From Bufo bufo (taxonomy: Eukaryota; Chordata; Amphibia; Anura; Bufonidae): 64,000 nucleotides of DNA. The first letter of the stretch is position 1; each line of letters opens with the position of its first letter. The notes beneath the pieces were generated by a model that had not been told where the DNA came from, did no database searches, and saw nothing but the letters and a program-made list of their open reading frames with translations. A program made the translations under genes and the position numbers. Below, piece by piece: positions 20,596-32,700 of this stretch. The DNA is taken from assembly GCF_905171765.1 (NCBI RefSeq), contig NC_053389.1, positions 785,484,772-785,548,771 on the forward strand, read 5' to 3'.

Positions 20596-20654
20596 GCAGG
20601 GACCTTGTTTCCTTTCACTGAGAGGCGGAACCAGAAGTGACTGCGCTGTTCTAA

Positions 20655-20660
20655 CACGTG
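20655..20660 (+). promoter_or_regulatory. PPAN: Canonical E-box (CACGTG) at the PPAN start
   Basis: CACGTG lies 29 bases before the ATG. Ribosome-biogenesis genes are commonly MYC/MAX targets through such E-boxes close to the transcription start. Function here is inferred. Confidence 0.5.
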
Positions 20661-20688
20661 GGTTAGGCAGTAGCAGCCGGAGAGCAGC

Positions 20689-20703
20689 ATGGGGAAGGAT
20701 AAG
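20689..20703 (+). CDS. PPAN: PPAN exon 1
   Basis: Only 15 coding nucleotides (MGKDK), then donor GTAGGAG. The call rests on the ATG, the donor and the in-frame join to exon 2, so it is the least certain exon. Confidence 0.75.
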
Positions 20704-23700
20704 GTAGGAGCTGGGAGAACTGGTCCGGTACTGGGAGAACTGGGCCGGGGCAGCATCTGCAGTGACCGGAGAGCCCCATCATCCTTGGACTGTTGGGAGT
20801 TGTAGTTGTTCTGCAGCAGGGAGGTCACACTGGTTTTATGTGGAAGTCCCCAGTCGGTCATCAGATGATTGGTGGCACCCAGACTGGCACACACATGGTT
20901 AAGGCCACCTTGCAGCCTCAGCCTTAAAGGGGTTGTCCAGAATGTGGCATTGCCAATGCTAGTCCTCACTGCAAGTGCCCCCAGCGGAGTATAGGGTATG
21001 TGCTGTATATGTGCACCCTCTGCTTCTGTGGGGGTCCCCTGTGTATGTGCACCCTCTGCTTCTGTGGGGTCCCCTGTCTCATGGCCCCTGTGTATGTGCA
21101 CCCTCCACTTCTGTGGGGGTCCCCTGTCTCATGGCCCCTGTGTATGTGCACCCTCCACTTCTGTGGGGGTCCCCTGTCTCACGGCCCCTGTGTATGTGCA
21201 CCCACCGCTTCTGTGGGGGTCCCCTGTCTCATGGCCCCTGTGTATGTGCACCCTCCACTTCTGTGGGGGTCCCCTGTCTCATGGCCCCTGTGTATGTGCA
21301 CCCACCGCTTCTGTGGGGGTCCCCTGTCTCATGGCCCCTGTGTATGTGCACACTCTGCTTCTGTGGGGGTCCCCTGTCTCATGGCCCCTGTGTATGTGCA
21401 CCTTCCACTTCTGTGGGGGTCCCCTGTCTCATGGCGCCTGTGTATGTGCACCCTCTGCTTCTGTGGGGGTCCCCTGTCTCATGGCCCCTGTGTATGTGCA
21501 CCCTCTGCTTCTGTGGGGGTCCCCCGTCTCATGGCCCCTGTGTATGTGCACCCTAAACTTCTGTGGGGGTCCCCCGTCTCATGGCCCCTGTGTATGTGCA
21601 CCCTCTGCTTCTGTGGGGGTCCCCCGTCTCATGGCCCCTGTGTATGTGCACCCTCTGCTTCTGTGGGGGTCCCCCGTCTCATGGCCCCTGTGTATGTGCA
21701 CCCTCTGCTTCTGTGGGGGTCCCCTGTCTCACGGCCCCTGTGTATGTGCACCCACCGCTTCTGTGGGGGTCCCCTGTCTCATGGCCCCTGTGTATGTGCA
21801 CACTCTGCTTCTGTGGGGGTCCCCTGTCTCATGGCCCCTGTGTATGTGCACCTTCCACTTCTGTGGGGGTCCCCTGTCTCATGGCGCCTGTGTATGTGCA
21901 CCCTCTGCTTCTGTGGGGGTCCCCTGTCTCATGGCCCCTGTGTATGTGCACCCTCTGCTTCTGTGGGGGTCCCCTATCTCATGGCCCCTGTGTATGTGCA
22001 CCCTCTGCTTCTGTGGGGGTCCCCCGTCTCATGGCCCCTGTGTATGTGCACCCTCTGCTTCTGTGGGGGTCCCCCGTCTCATGGCCCCTGTGTATGTGCA
22101 CCCTAAACTTCTGTGGGGGTCCCCCGTCTCATGGCCCCTGTGTATGTGCACCCTCTGCTTCTGTGGGGGTCCCCCGTCTCATGGCCCCTGTGTATGTGCA
22201 CCCTCTGCTTCTGTGGGGGTCCCCCGTCTCATGGCCCCTGTGTATGTGCACCCTCTGCTTCTGTGGGGGTCCCCCGTCTCATGGCCCCTGTGTATGTGCA
22301 CGCTCCACTTCTGTGGGGGTCCTGATATTTCCCCTACCCTCGTCACTTCCTGTTGTGACGCGGTCGCACCGGACATTGCATCGGTTCCCAGCTTTGGAAG
22401 GAGGTGTGGCGCACAACGACGGGGTAGGGAAATTTCACACCGGAGTTGGGGAGAAGGGGCCACCTAATGCGCTTGCGCCTTACCTCTCAGCCGGTTCCAG
22501 ATTCAGGCACCGCCCGTGCGCAGTGAGTGATAGGGAGATTTAACAGAACAAATGGACATCAGACTTCCCTACCCCCACAGTGCACAGGTGCGGTGATCGG
22601 ATGGATGTTCGGTGTAAGAGATCTCCCGTGGTGTATCCCGCTTGCCCACTGGCCCGTAATTTTTTTCACTGCCATCTAACCACTGCTGAGGCTCCTGGTG
22701 CATGCGCAGTGTCGGCCAGTGTCTAGCTGAGAGGTAAGGCGCAAGCGCATTAGGTGGCCCCTTCTTCCCAACTCTGGTGTGAAATTTCCCTACCCGTTGT
22801 GCGCCGGCACGGCACACCTCCTTCCAAAGCTGGGAATGTCATGTCGGGTGCGGCCGTGTCACAACAGGAAATGACGAGGGTAGGGAAATATCTCGAAACA
22901 CCCTTCACTTCTCTGGGGGTCCTGTCTCATGGCCGCTGGAGTACGATGGTCAGCCACTTCTCCGCTTACAGTGCAGCAAGATGGGGTCGTGGGACTCCTG
23001 TTACCAATTGAGGTGGGACCTCTGACATATACTGTGGATAACCATTGGTGTCAGGATGCTGTGAATGGTGTCACGCCTGTCACCTTAAAGGGGGATTCTG
23101 GTTGTTTGACGTTTTCCCCTATCCACAGGACTGGGGATCACTATTAGATTGGTGGAGGTCCTACCGCTGGGGACCCCCACCCATCACAAGAACCCCTCCC
23201 CCACAGCTCCCCTGAAATTACCAGAACAGCCAGTCGCACACGGCCGCTTCAGTCATTTCTATGGGAATACCGGAGATAGTCTCCTATCTCTGGAACTCCC
23301 ATTGAAATCAATGGAGCGGCTGCACGCATGTATCAGTGGTCGGATCTCCACCGCTCTAATAGTTATCCCCTTTTACCCACGAGTTGTACATGAATGGGGG
23401 GTGCGGGACATGTAAAGGGAAGCTTAGTAAGGCTACTCTAACACTTGCCTTGTTTATTCCGGTATTGAGATGCGGCAGAGGATCTCGACACTGGAATTAC
23501 ACGGATCCGTTTTGATTAGGATGCATCCGTTTTGTTAGGATGCGGTTGTGTGAAATCAAAACGGGAAAAAAACAACTGATCCGGCACTAAATACATTAAA
23601 AGTCAATTGGTGATGGATCTGTTTTTTGTTTTGTTTTTTTTTGGCTCTACGGAGCCGCCGCCTGCAGCCAATCACTGACAAGTGATCACATGACTTAAGG

Positions 23701-26700
23701 GGATCCGGTCTCCGCTGCGGCGTCAAACCGGATGCTTACAGCGAGAGCATCACAGGCCGGGAGAATGAGTGGGGAGCAGAAAAGTAATCTTCCCTTTACA
23801 GGTTCTGCCAAGTGGACAACCCCTTTAAGGGTACGTCCACGTGTGCCGAAAAATTCCTCTGCGACTTTTGCCACAGAAAATACTCCAAAAGCCTCATGTT
23901 TTTGCCGCTGTCTGTGGACTGCTTCCTCTCCACTGAAAAAGGTGGAGGCGGCAGTGGAGATCAGCGCCATATACTGGTGACACTGTGACTATTTCAAATC
24001 CCGTCAGTTTACACTGCAGCACGTGGATGAGAGTTGTTGAAGGGATTTCCCAGGACTAGATAAAGATGGCTGCCTTCTTCCAACAACAGCACCACCCCTG
24101 TCCACAGGTTGTGTGCGGTATTGCAGCTCAGCTCTTCAATGCGAGGCACGACCCGTGCCTGGCAAACCTGGACAACCCCTTTAAAATCTCATCCACTTTG
24201 CTGGTACTGTAAAAACACTGCAGGTTTGCCGCACAAAAATCCACGACGGCAAATCTGCGGCATTTCAGTCACGCGTAGACGTACACGGGTGCAGGCACAT
24301 AAGATCCGCACAATTTTCCGTGTGGATTTATGTGTGTTTCTGCAGCATATCCGCACGCAATTTTTAGTTTTTGGTGTGGATTAGATGTGTGGTTTTGCCG
24401 CAGATCTCACCCTTCCATTGAAAAAAGTGAAATCCGCTAAAACCGCCAACGTAATTGACGCTGCAGATTTGGAAATCCACAATGCAGGTTCATCTGCAAA
24501 GTGTACATGAGATTAGTGTCGTCACAGGCATTTGTTGGTACTGCACGGAAAAAGGATATGCTAGGATATGCAATATGCCATCAGTCACCACTTCTGGGAC
24601 ATGCTCCTGCTTTCAGAACGGGACCCCCAAAGTGAAGAAGGGCGCACCGTGCAGGGGCAGCCACCCTCTATTCACCGCTGTGGGAGCAGTCTCATAACGA
24701 TAAATGGAAGTGGACGTCAGTACGTGGTGCGCTCTCCTACACTTCGGGGGGCTAGTTCTGGAGACGGGAGCGAGTCCCTCTTCGATCTGACTGATGGCAT
24801 ATCTTAGCGATGTCTCAATCAATCACAGTCTTAGATGGACAATCCCCTTTAAGAGGTTGGCCCAAGAACAACAAGTATCTACACGGTAGGTGAAATGTAT
24901 GATTGCAAGGAGTCCAACCAGGGGAGTAACTAGAAGAGGCGGGACCCCATAGCAGCCGCTGTGGCGGTCGTTCTGCCCTTGGTATCAGTCAGTATAGCTC
25001 CATTCACACTAGGTTTCTGTTCTCATGATCAGTGGGGGTCCCAGCAGTCCTCCATTTGTCACCCGTCTTGTGGATATGTGATAAATATCGTTTGTGAGCC
25101 AATCCCTTTGAAGTACAGCATTGATGTGCTATCCTCAGGATCTGTCATCGGCATCTGATTGGCGGGGCTCCGACTCCCAGCATCTCTACCGATCAGTGGT
25201 TTGAAGAGGCTCCGGTGGGCACCGACATGGGAGCCCCGGGCCACGACTTCATGGGCCAAGTGCCGACTATACCTTTGACTTGGAACATTCACTTGAATGG
25301 GTCTGAGCTGCACCAAGGCCATGTGACCAATAAACGTGATACCATCGGCCTAGGAAGAGGCCGCGGCATTCGCCGGAGAACTGTGGCCTCTTCAAAGAGC
25401 TGATCAGTAGGGGTGCTGGAAGTCCGACCTCCACAGATATTGATGGGCAATCCTGAGGATAGGCCATCAGTTTCGAACTCTTGGAAAACCCCTTTGAGGC
25501 TCCCTCCGCATCCAGGCTATCCTAAATGCTGCCTGTATTCTGGTGGAGGCACCCGGCGGTTTGCTTCTGCTGTCCTCTCTCCACCTGCTTTGGCCCCAGC
25601 TCAGTAAACAGTGGAAGTGTCTCTTACTTACTTGTCTTTGTCTTTAGACTAAGAACCAGAAGAAGTTACGAGCGGCGGCCGTTCACAATGCCGAGGAGGA
25701 GTACTCCGGTGTCCCGCACTCCTTTGTCTTCCATCGCGGGCAGATTGGGAAGAACGTACAGCAGCTGATCCAGGATGTGAGGAGAGCCATGGAGCCATTC
25801 ACCGCCAGCTCTCTGAAGGTAACACCGCCCCGATATTACAAGGCTGGGAACCTAAAACTGATTAACGAGCATGGTGGGCAGCGAGGAGTACCCTGCCATG
25901 TCCTGAGTGCTAGCTCACTGTGACCTTCTCTTCTGAAACACTGGCACTTCCTGGACTCTGACAGCAGTTTTTTGTCTCCTCTGTGGCCCAGTTTGTCCAG
26001 GATAGCACCACGCTAAGGCCCATGTTCCTGCCTTGGGCTCGATGTGTGTGGGGAGGGATGGGGTCGACATACAGTTTGCTCACGAGGGTCTTTGTGTCAT
26101 AGGTTCGCAAGAATAACAGCATGAAAGATTTTGTGGCGGTGGCCGGTCCCCTCGGAGTCACCCACTTCCTAATCTTCACTAAAACGGAGGCAAACATCAA
26201 CTTTGTAAGTAAAGAGCTACAGCAACCAATACCATTGTCTTATGACCTCGATATGACTGGTGGCGGTCTACCTGCAGCCCTCCCGCTGCTTTAAAAACTG
26301 CAACTCCCATTATACGCTGCCAACTGTCTGGACACGCTGGAAGTTGTAGTTTCACGCAGCTGGAGGCATGCAGTTTGCGGACGCCACTACAATAGACTTT
26401 ACTCTGAAGGTCCCCCTTAAGGACAGGGCCGTCCAGTGATTTCTGCCTCAGCCTGCTGTCGCCTTTTACATTCTAGGACCCCTGGAGCAATCCCTTAAAG
26501 GGGTTATCCGACTTAAATAAATGTATTCTAATTGCATTTATTGTAGTCCAGTGAAAGTTTATTAAAATCACTTTCATCACCTATCACTATTTGGCCAGTT
26601 CAGTTCTGGGTCATGTGACCCCCGACGTCAGTAAGCCTGCTCTGCTGATGACGTTTCGTTTACAAGCTTCTCCCTGCTTGAGGCTCTGTAAACGAAACGT

Positions 26701-29700
26701 CAGAGCCTCTGGTGCCCTCCCCCCTCCAGCTCTTCTCACTGCCTCGGCTCTGGTATGCGATCGCTCATGCGCAGTACATACCAGAGCCGAGGCGATCTCT
26801 TCTCTGACAGCAGGGTATGTTATTCCCTCCTGCATTCACTGGGGCTAGAGGTGGCAGTTTGTAAACGTTCCCTCTGCATCTGGGGATCGTTATTACAGCC
26901 CTGGTCCCCCCCCCCCCCCCCCCCACTAGTACACATTCAACACCCCCTGGGAAATATAAATAAATTATTGGCCATCATTATTATGATCATCAACATCATT
27001 ATTCAGCTATATAAAATCCTTATCTGCCACCAATATATGGATTTATCTAAGCAATATCCATATTGAATATATATTTGAATAATATAGATATTGCTTAGAT
27101 ACAGATAATGCTAATGATATTTTCACACTAGCGGCAGGACGTATCCGACAGGCTGTTCACCCTGTCGGATCCGCCCGGCCGCTATTTGACGGTGCCACTG
27201 GACGGATCCGTTATTGCAATTCATTTCTAGACGGATCCGCACCTGGATCCGTCTACAAATGCTGTCAGTTGTCACACTGATCGGCGCATCCAGCAGGCAC
27301 GCAGCTCTGACGACGGAGCTGCCGTGCGGATCCGGCGTTGCAAAACAACTGAAGGACGGATCCGTCCTTCCGGTCTGCGCATGCGCAGAACATGAAAACT
27401 GTGAAAAAGACTGCCAGAGGGATCCGTCCATCCACATGGCAAGCGGATAGGTGGATCCGTTATTGCAATGCATTTCTAGACGTATCTGCACCTGGATCCG
27501 TCTACAAATGCTGTCACTTGTCACACTGATCGGCGGATCCAGCAGGCACGCAGCTCTGACGATGGAACTGCCTTGCGGTTCCGTCCTTCCGGTCTGCACA
27601 TGCACAAACCGGGAATACTGTGAAAAAGACTGACTTTGTTGCTACACGCCCCCTCAGCATGTAATTCAGTATGTAAACAAAGCAATGACAGAACCATGAA
27701 AAGGTGTAAATATGGGTTTTAACTTGATGAAATCTAGCTTAGGCCTCTTTCACACTTGCGTTGTCCGGATCCGGCGTGCACTCCACTTGCCGGAATTACA
27801 CTCCGGTTCCGGAAAAACCCAAGTGTACTGAAAGCATTTGAAGACGGAACCGTCTTCCAAATGCGTTCAGTGTTACTATGGCACCCAGGACGCTATTAAA
27901 GTCCTGGTTGCCATAGTAGGAGCGGGGAGCGGGGGAGCAGTGTACTTACAGTCCGTGCGGCTCCCGGGGCGCTCCAGAATGACGTCAGAGCGCCCCATGC
28001 GCATGGATGACGTGATCCATGTGATCACATGATCCATGCGCTTGGGGGCGCCCTGACGTCACTCTGGAGCGCCCCGGGAGCCGCACGGACGGTAAGTATA
28101 CTGCTCCCCCGCTCCCCGCTACACTTTACCATGGCTGCCAGGACTTTAGCGTCCCGGCAGCCATGGTAACCACTCTGAAAAAGCTAAATGTCGGCTCCGG
28201 CAATGCGCCGAAATGACGTTTAGCTTAAGGCCGTATCCGGATCAATGTCTTTCAATGGGCATTAATTCCGGATCCGGCCTTGCGGCAAGTGTTCCGGATT
28301 TTTTGCCGGAGCAAAAAGCGCAGCATGCTGCGGTATTTTCTCCGGCCAAAAAACGTTCCGTTCCGGAACTGAAGACATCCTGATGCATCCTGAACGGATT
28401 TCTCTCCATTCAGAATGCATTAGGATAAAACTGATCAGGATTCTTCCGGCAAGAGCCCCGACGACGGAACTCTATGCCGGAAGAAAAGAACGCAGGTGTG
28501 AAAGAGCCCTTAACCAAATTATATGTATATCCTGATGGATTTTAAGTGTTTTTTTATTTTTTTTATTAACTCTGATAACCCCTTTAACGCAAAGCTCTGA
28601 TTTCTTTCTTTCTTCCCCCCCGTCATCAGAAATTTGTCCGTTTGCCAAGAGGCCCCACGCTGCACTTCAGAGTGATGCAGGTTGGTATCCTTTTCTCATC
28701 ATCAGCCTTCGATGTGGAAAACGCGATTATTACGTCTGTCAGAGGTGACTAGAGACGAGCAGATCGATCTGTACGAATCGATTCGTTCATCAAACAGGCT
28801 TCTCGAGCAGCGAGGGTCCGGCCCTGCTGCTGAAGAGACTCCCACCTTGATTGACAAGGTCAGGTGCCTGGCCTTGTCGTTCTCGCGCCTGCGCCATTGC
28901 TCCAAGTAGCAAGGCAAGCGCAGAGGGACTGCTACCGCTACCAGAGCAGCTACTGTGCATGCTTCAGTAGCGGCGGCAGAGCCTCTTAGCGTTTTCTATC
29001 TGCCAGTGCACTGGTATGAGTGACATGTTACTAGGCCTCACTCAGTCGGGCCATGCTTGTTAAGTGTGCCCCTTCCTGTCCGCAGTATTCCTTGGTGAAG
29101 GACGTGGTCTCCACCCTGAAGAAGCATCGCATGCACGAGCAGCAGTTTTCCTTTCCTCCTCTCCTGGTTCTCAATAATTTCGGCACACAGGGAATGCATA
29201 TCAAGGTCATGGCTACCATGTTCCAGAACATGTTCCCCTCCATCAATGTGCACAAGGTAAGAGAAATTCAGTCCCCCCCCCCCCCCCCATGCTTTACACT
29301 GCAGCTTAGGGTTTATCTCCAGTGCCACCCTGCAGTTGCTGGTTGAGATCTGAGAGTTCTCCCATCTTTATATGGCTGTGTTCACACTGGGTGTGGGGGG
29401 GTAATGCTGCACCTCCCCTGTTCTTTAGTGGATGTCGGTGATGATGACGTATAGTCTGCTGAGGGCCTCCCATGATGATCCTCCAAAGTAAACGCTCTGA
29501 GACATCCGTATGAACTACAACCCTCATTATCCTGTGTATGAATCCCTCTTGATCATCTTTTTTTTTTTTTTTTTTTACCATTACAGGTCAACCTAAACAC
29601 CATCCGCAGATGTATCCTCATTAACTACATCGATGACACCCAACTGCTGGAGTTCAGGCATTAGTAAGTAGTGCTGTGGTGGGAAGATGGCCAGGGTTAG

Positions 29701-32700
29701 AGCTCAAGGCCGGGAATACGCCCCAAGTGGCACCCGTTCTTTATTTTATGTCATTTGCTCATATCGCACTTCTGCTGGTTTCCTTTAGAAACAGTCATCA
29801 GGTTAGCTGCCCCCTGCTGCCAGTCATGTGACCAATGAGCAAGTCATCAGCGGGGTCCCTGGTGTGCCGGTGGTGTCAGTAGCTACGAGCAGTGTTCACA
29901 CCTTGGTGTCACCAACGTAAAATCAGTTATGTGATTGTGTCCATCAGTATCTACCGGCGCTTGATAATTGCTGATTCTCCTTGCGTATAAGGGGTTAATT
30001 AAGCACTTAAAAGGGCTCATTAAAACCGGGGATCCCTTTTGATATGGGCAGGGGTTAAATCAAAAAAAAAAAAACTCGCCCGTCACCGGTACTCAGATTC
30101 CAGTGCGGAGATTCCTTTTCCTCCGATCCTGTTGGACCAGAAGTTTGATGTGCCCATCTACACGTGCGTCACCTCTGCCGGCCAATCACTGGCCTCCCTG
30201 GTGGCAGCGGTCACACGGCATGCCTGCACACCTCACCGCTGAGGACACCGATTGGCCGGCAGCAGTATCGTGCATGTACAAGACGTGTCACACTTCCCAT
30301 CTAGCGGGGACCACGAGCAGAAGAGAAGGAAAGTCAGAACTGAGCGCCCGGGACAGGAGAGTCCTCCTGGCCATATGCAAGGGGTTCCTGGTCATAGAGC
30401 TTTGATCGTAAGTGGTGCCCTCGTTTGTGCCGTTGTCAGAGCTGATCAGCAGCAGCGATGTCCTGCAGGGCGCCCGCCGATCAGTCGCGACCCTGTGAGT
30501 ACTGTGTAGGCTGGGTAAGAAATTGCAGGAGTGGCAGCACCTAAGGATGTCGCTGCACACTAAATTAAAGAGTTAAAACGACACCTTTTGAGTGCAGGGT
30601 CTAGAAAGTGTTTTACATTGACTTCAGGGTAGTTGCCTATAGGTGGTGCTAGAGTCCGTTTTTTTGTTTTTTATCCAGGATGAGACATGTTTTACACACA
30701 GTAACAGGAGAATTTTTCTGGTAGGAATATGGTTCCAATGCTGCAGTACCTCCAAACTAACTGTAGGGGGCACTTTCGTCTGTGACAATAACTGTCTCTT
30801 GCGTCTTTGCAGCAGTGTGAAGGTGGTACCAGTTGGAATGAGCAAGGGGATGAAGAAGCTTCTCCAGGAGAAATTTCCAAACATGAGCCGTTGGGAGGAC
30901 ATCAGTGAATTACTGGTCAAGTAAGTGTCATAAGAAAATGAGGTTATGCCATACAGTAGGGTTCAGCGACCTGCGGCACTGCACAGTAGGGTTCAGCGAC
31001 CTGCGGCACTGCAGTTGTTGCAAAACTACAACTCCCAGAATGCTGCAGGTTGCTGTCCCATGCTGAGGTGGGCTGATGCAAAAATGAGGGACCCAGTTAC
31101 TGACTCCTTGTTCCTGTCTTCCAGAGGAGCCAACCTCTCTGAGAGCGAGGCCGAGCAAGATGGAGAAGATAACATCACAGAGCTGCCCCAGATTTACGCC
31201 GGACGTGGCAACATGAAGTCTCAGCAAAGTGCCGTGCGTCTGACAGAGGTGTGGGGCTAATAAATGCTGGTGTGATGACAGACATGGATGTATGGGCAGA
31301 TAGGGAGATGATAGAAGGAGGAGGTGGTCAGGTGCAGAGTGCCATGATAGGAGGAGGTGGGCCAAGTCGAAGGAGCCCAGAAAGAAGGCGATAGGCTAGA
31401 TGGAGGGGGCCCAGAAAGGAGGCTATAGACCAGGTGGAGGGGGCCCAAATAGGAGGAGGTGGGCCAGGTGAAAGAGGCCCAGAAAGGAGGCGATAGGCCA
31501 GGCGGAGGTGGGCCAGGTGAATGAGGCCAGCTGGAGGTGGCCCCAGATGGGAGGACGCGGGCCAGCTGGAGGTGGCCCCAGATGGGAGGACGCGGGCCAG
31601 CTGGAGGTGGCCCCAGATGGGAGGACGCGGGCCAGCTATGATAATGATACGTGTATATGCTCCTTTGTTCTTATGTGATAATCTTTCTTTTGCCCCCAGA
31701 TCGGCCCCAGGATGACTCTACAGTTGGTTAAGATTGAGGAGGGTCTGAATGACGGCAACGTTTTATACCACAATTTCAGTAAGTTGTGGTTTTCAGTTTT
31801 CCATTTTGTCCGGGGTGTCTAACAGAAGACTAGCTTAGCGCTCCAGCGGGTAATGTATGGGCAGCACATGATAACCGGCTTGGATCCTGGTTGCTGAGAG
31901 CCAGCACAGGTCCCAGAGGCTGCCATTGTAGAAGCACAGTATGCCCCAGGTCTGCTCACCTTTCTGTTGTCCACAGGAGAGATTAGTTATTTATTTTTCT
32001 CCCTTCTCAGTTGAAAAGACAGAGGACGAGATCAAGGCCATGTTGGATCGTAAAGAGAAGAAACTGAAAGCGAAGAGCGAGCGGAGGAAAAAACAGGAGA
32101 AGGATGTCCAGCTCAAGAAAGAGATGAAAGAGGATAATAAGTGAGTGCAAGCCCTCTCCCGTTTTAGGGATTGTGATATGGGTCATGCAAGAAAAGAAGC
32201 CTGAAGAGACCTCCAAAGAGATCACATTCCACGCTGTAGTCAGCCCCATAGACACTAAATGGAGCAGGAGGGCACATGCCTGACCACTACACCATTCAAT
32301 CCCCTCCTCACAGCATTTGTGGGAAAACCTCTGTTAGGCTTTCTATGGTCATGTGGTTCTTGTCTTAAAGTGGTAGTCCACATGCTTCTTTAGTGAACAG
32401 ACATCATAAAGGGTCCTCTTAGGTCCATGCAGAGAGTGATTCTGTGGACATCCTCGACTTTAATAAATATAGAAGAGAAATGTATATGGCCCTGCATGTA
32501 GTGATCAAACCCTCATGTGTGGGCTGCCTCTGAATAGGAGGTGTCCTAGATTTTAGATCCTGTCACTTAACCAGTATATAAAGCCAGGTTCCTGTCACTT
32601 TACCACCAGGAAGCGCAGCTTGGCTGGCATGAAACGGAAGCAACCAGAGGATGAGGACAGTGAAGTGGAGGACCCTGGAGCTTCTTGTGAGCAGGATGCA

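Larger units (their letters stand above)
26499..28583. mobile_element. Kolobok-type MITE carrying later insertions
   Basis: The ends AGGGGTTATCCGACTT and GATAACCCCT form inverted repeats flanked by TTAA at 26495-26498 and 28584-28587, as in Kolobok elements. Its interior holds a C run (about 26910-26933), the GGATCC-rich tandem block 27201-27640 and the Harbinger MITE 27742-28509. It fills most of PPAN intron 3. Confidence 0.65.

Noticed and set aside
20995..22321. CRISPR-like regularly spaced repeat
   Set aside because: The whole 50-bp unit is repeated with no unique spacers, and the DNA is eukaryotic.
20975..22543. Long plus-strand frames (up to 489 codons) rich in Cys, Pro and Met
   Set aside because: They are the 50-bp minisatellite read in three phases; the same peptide block recurs in every frame and there is no gene signal.
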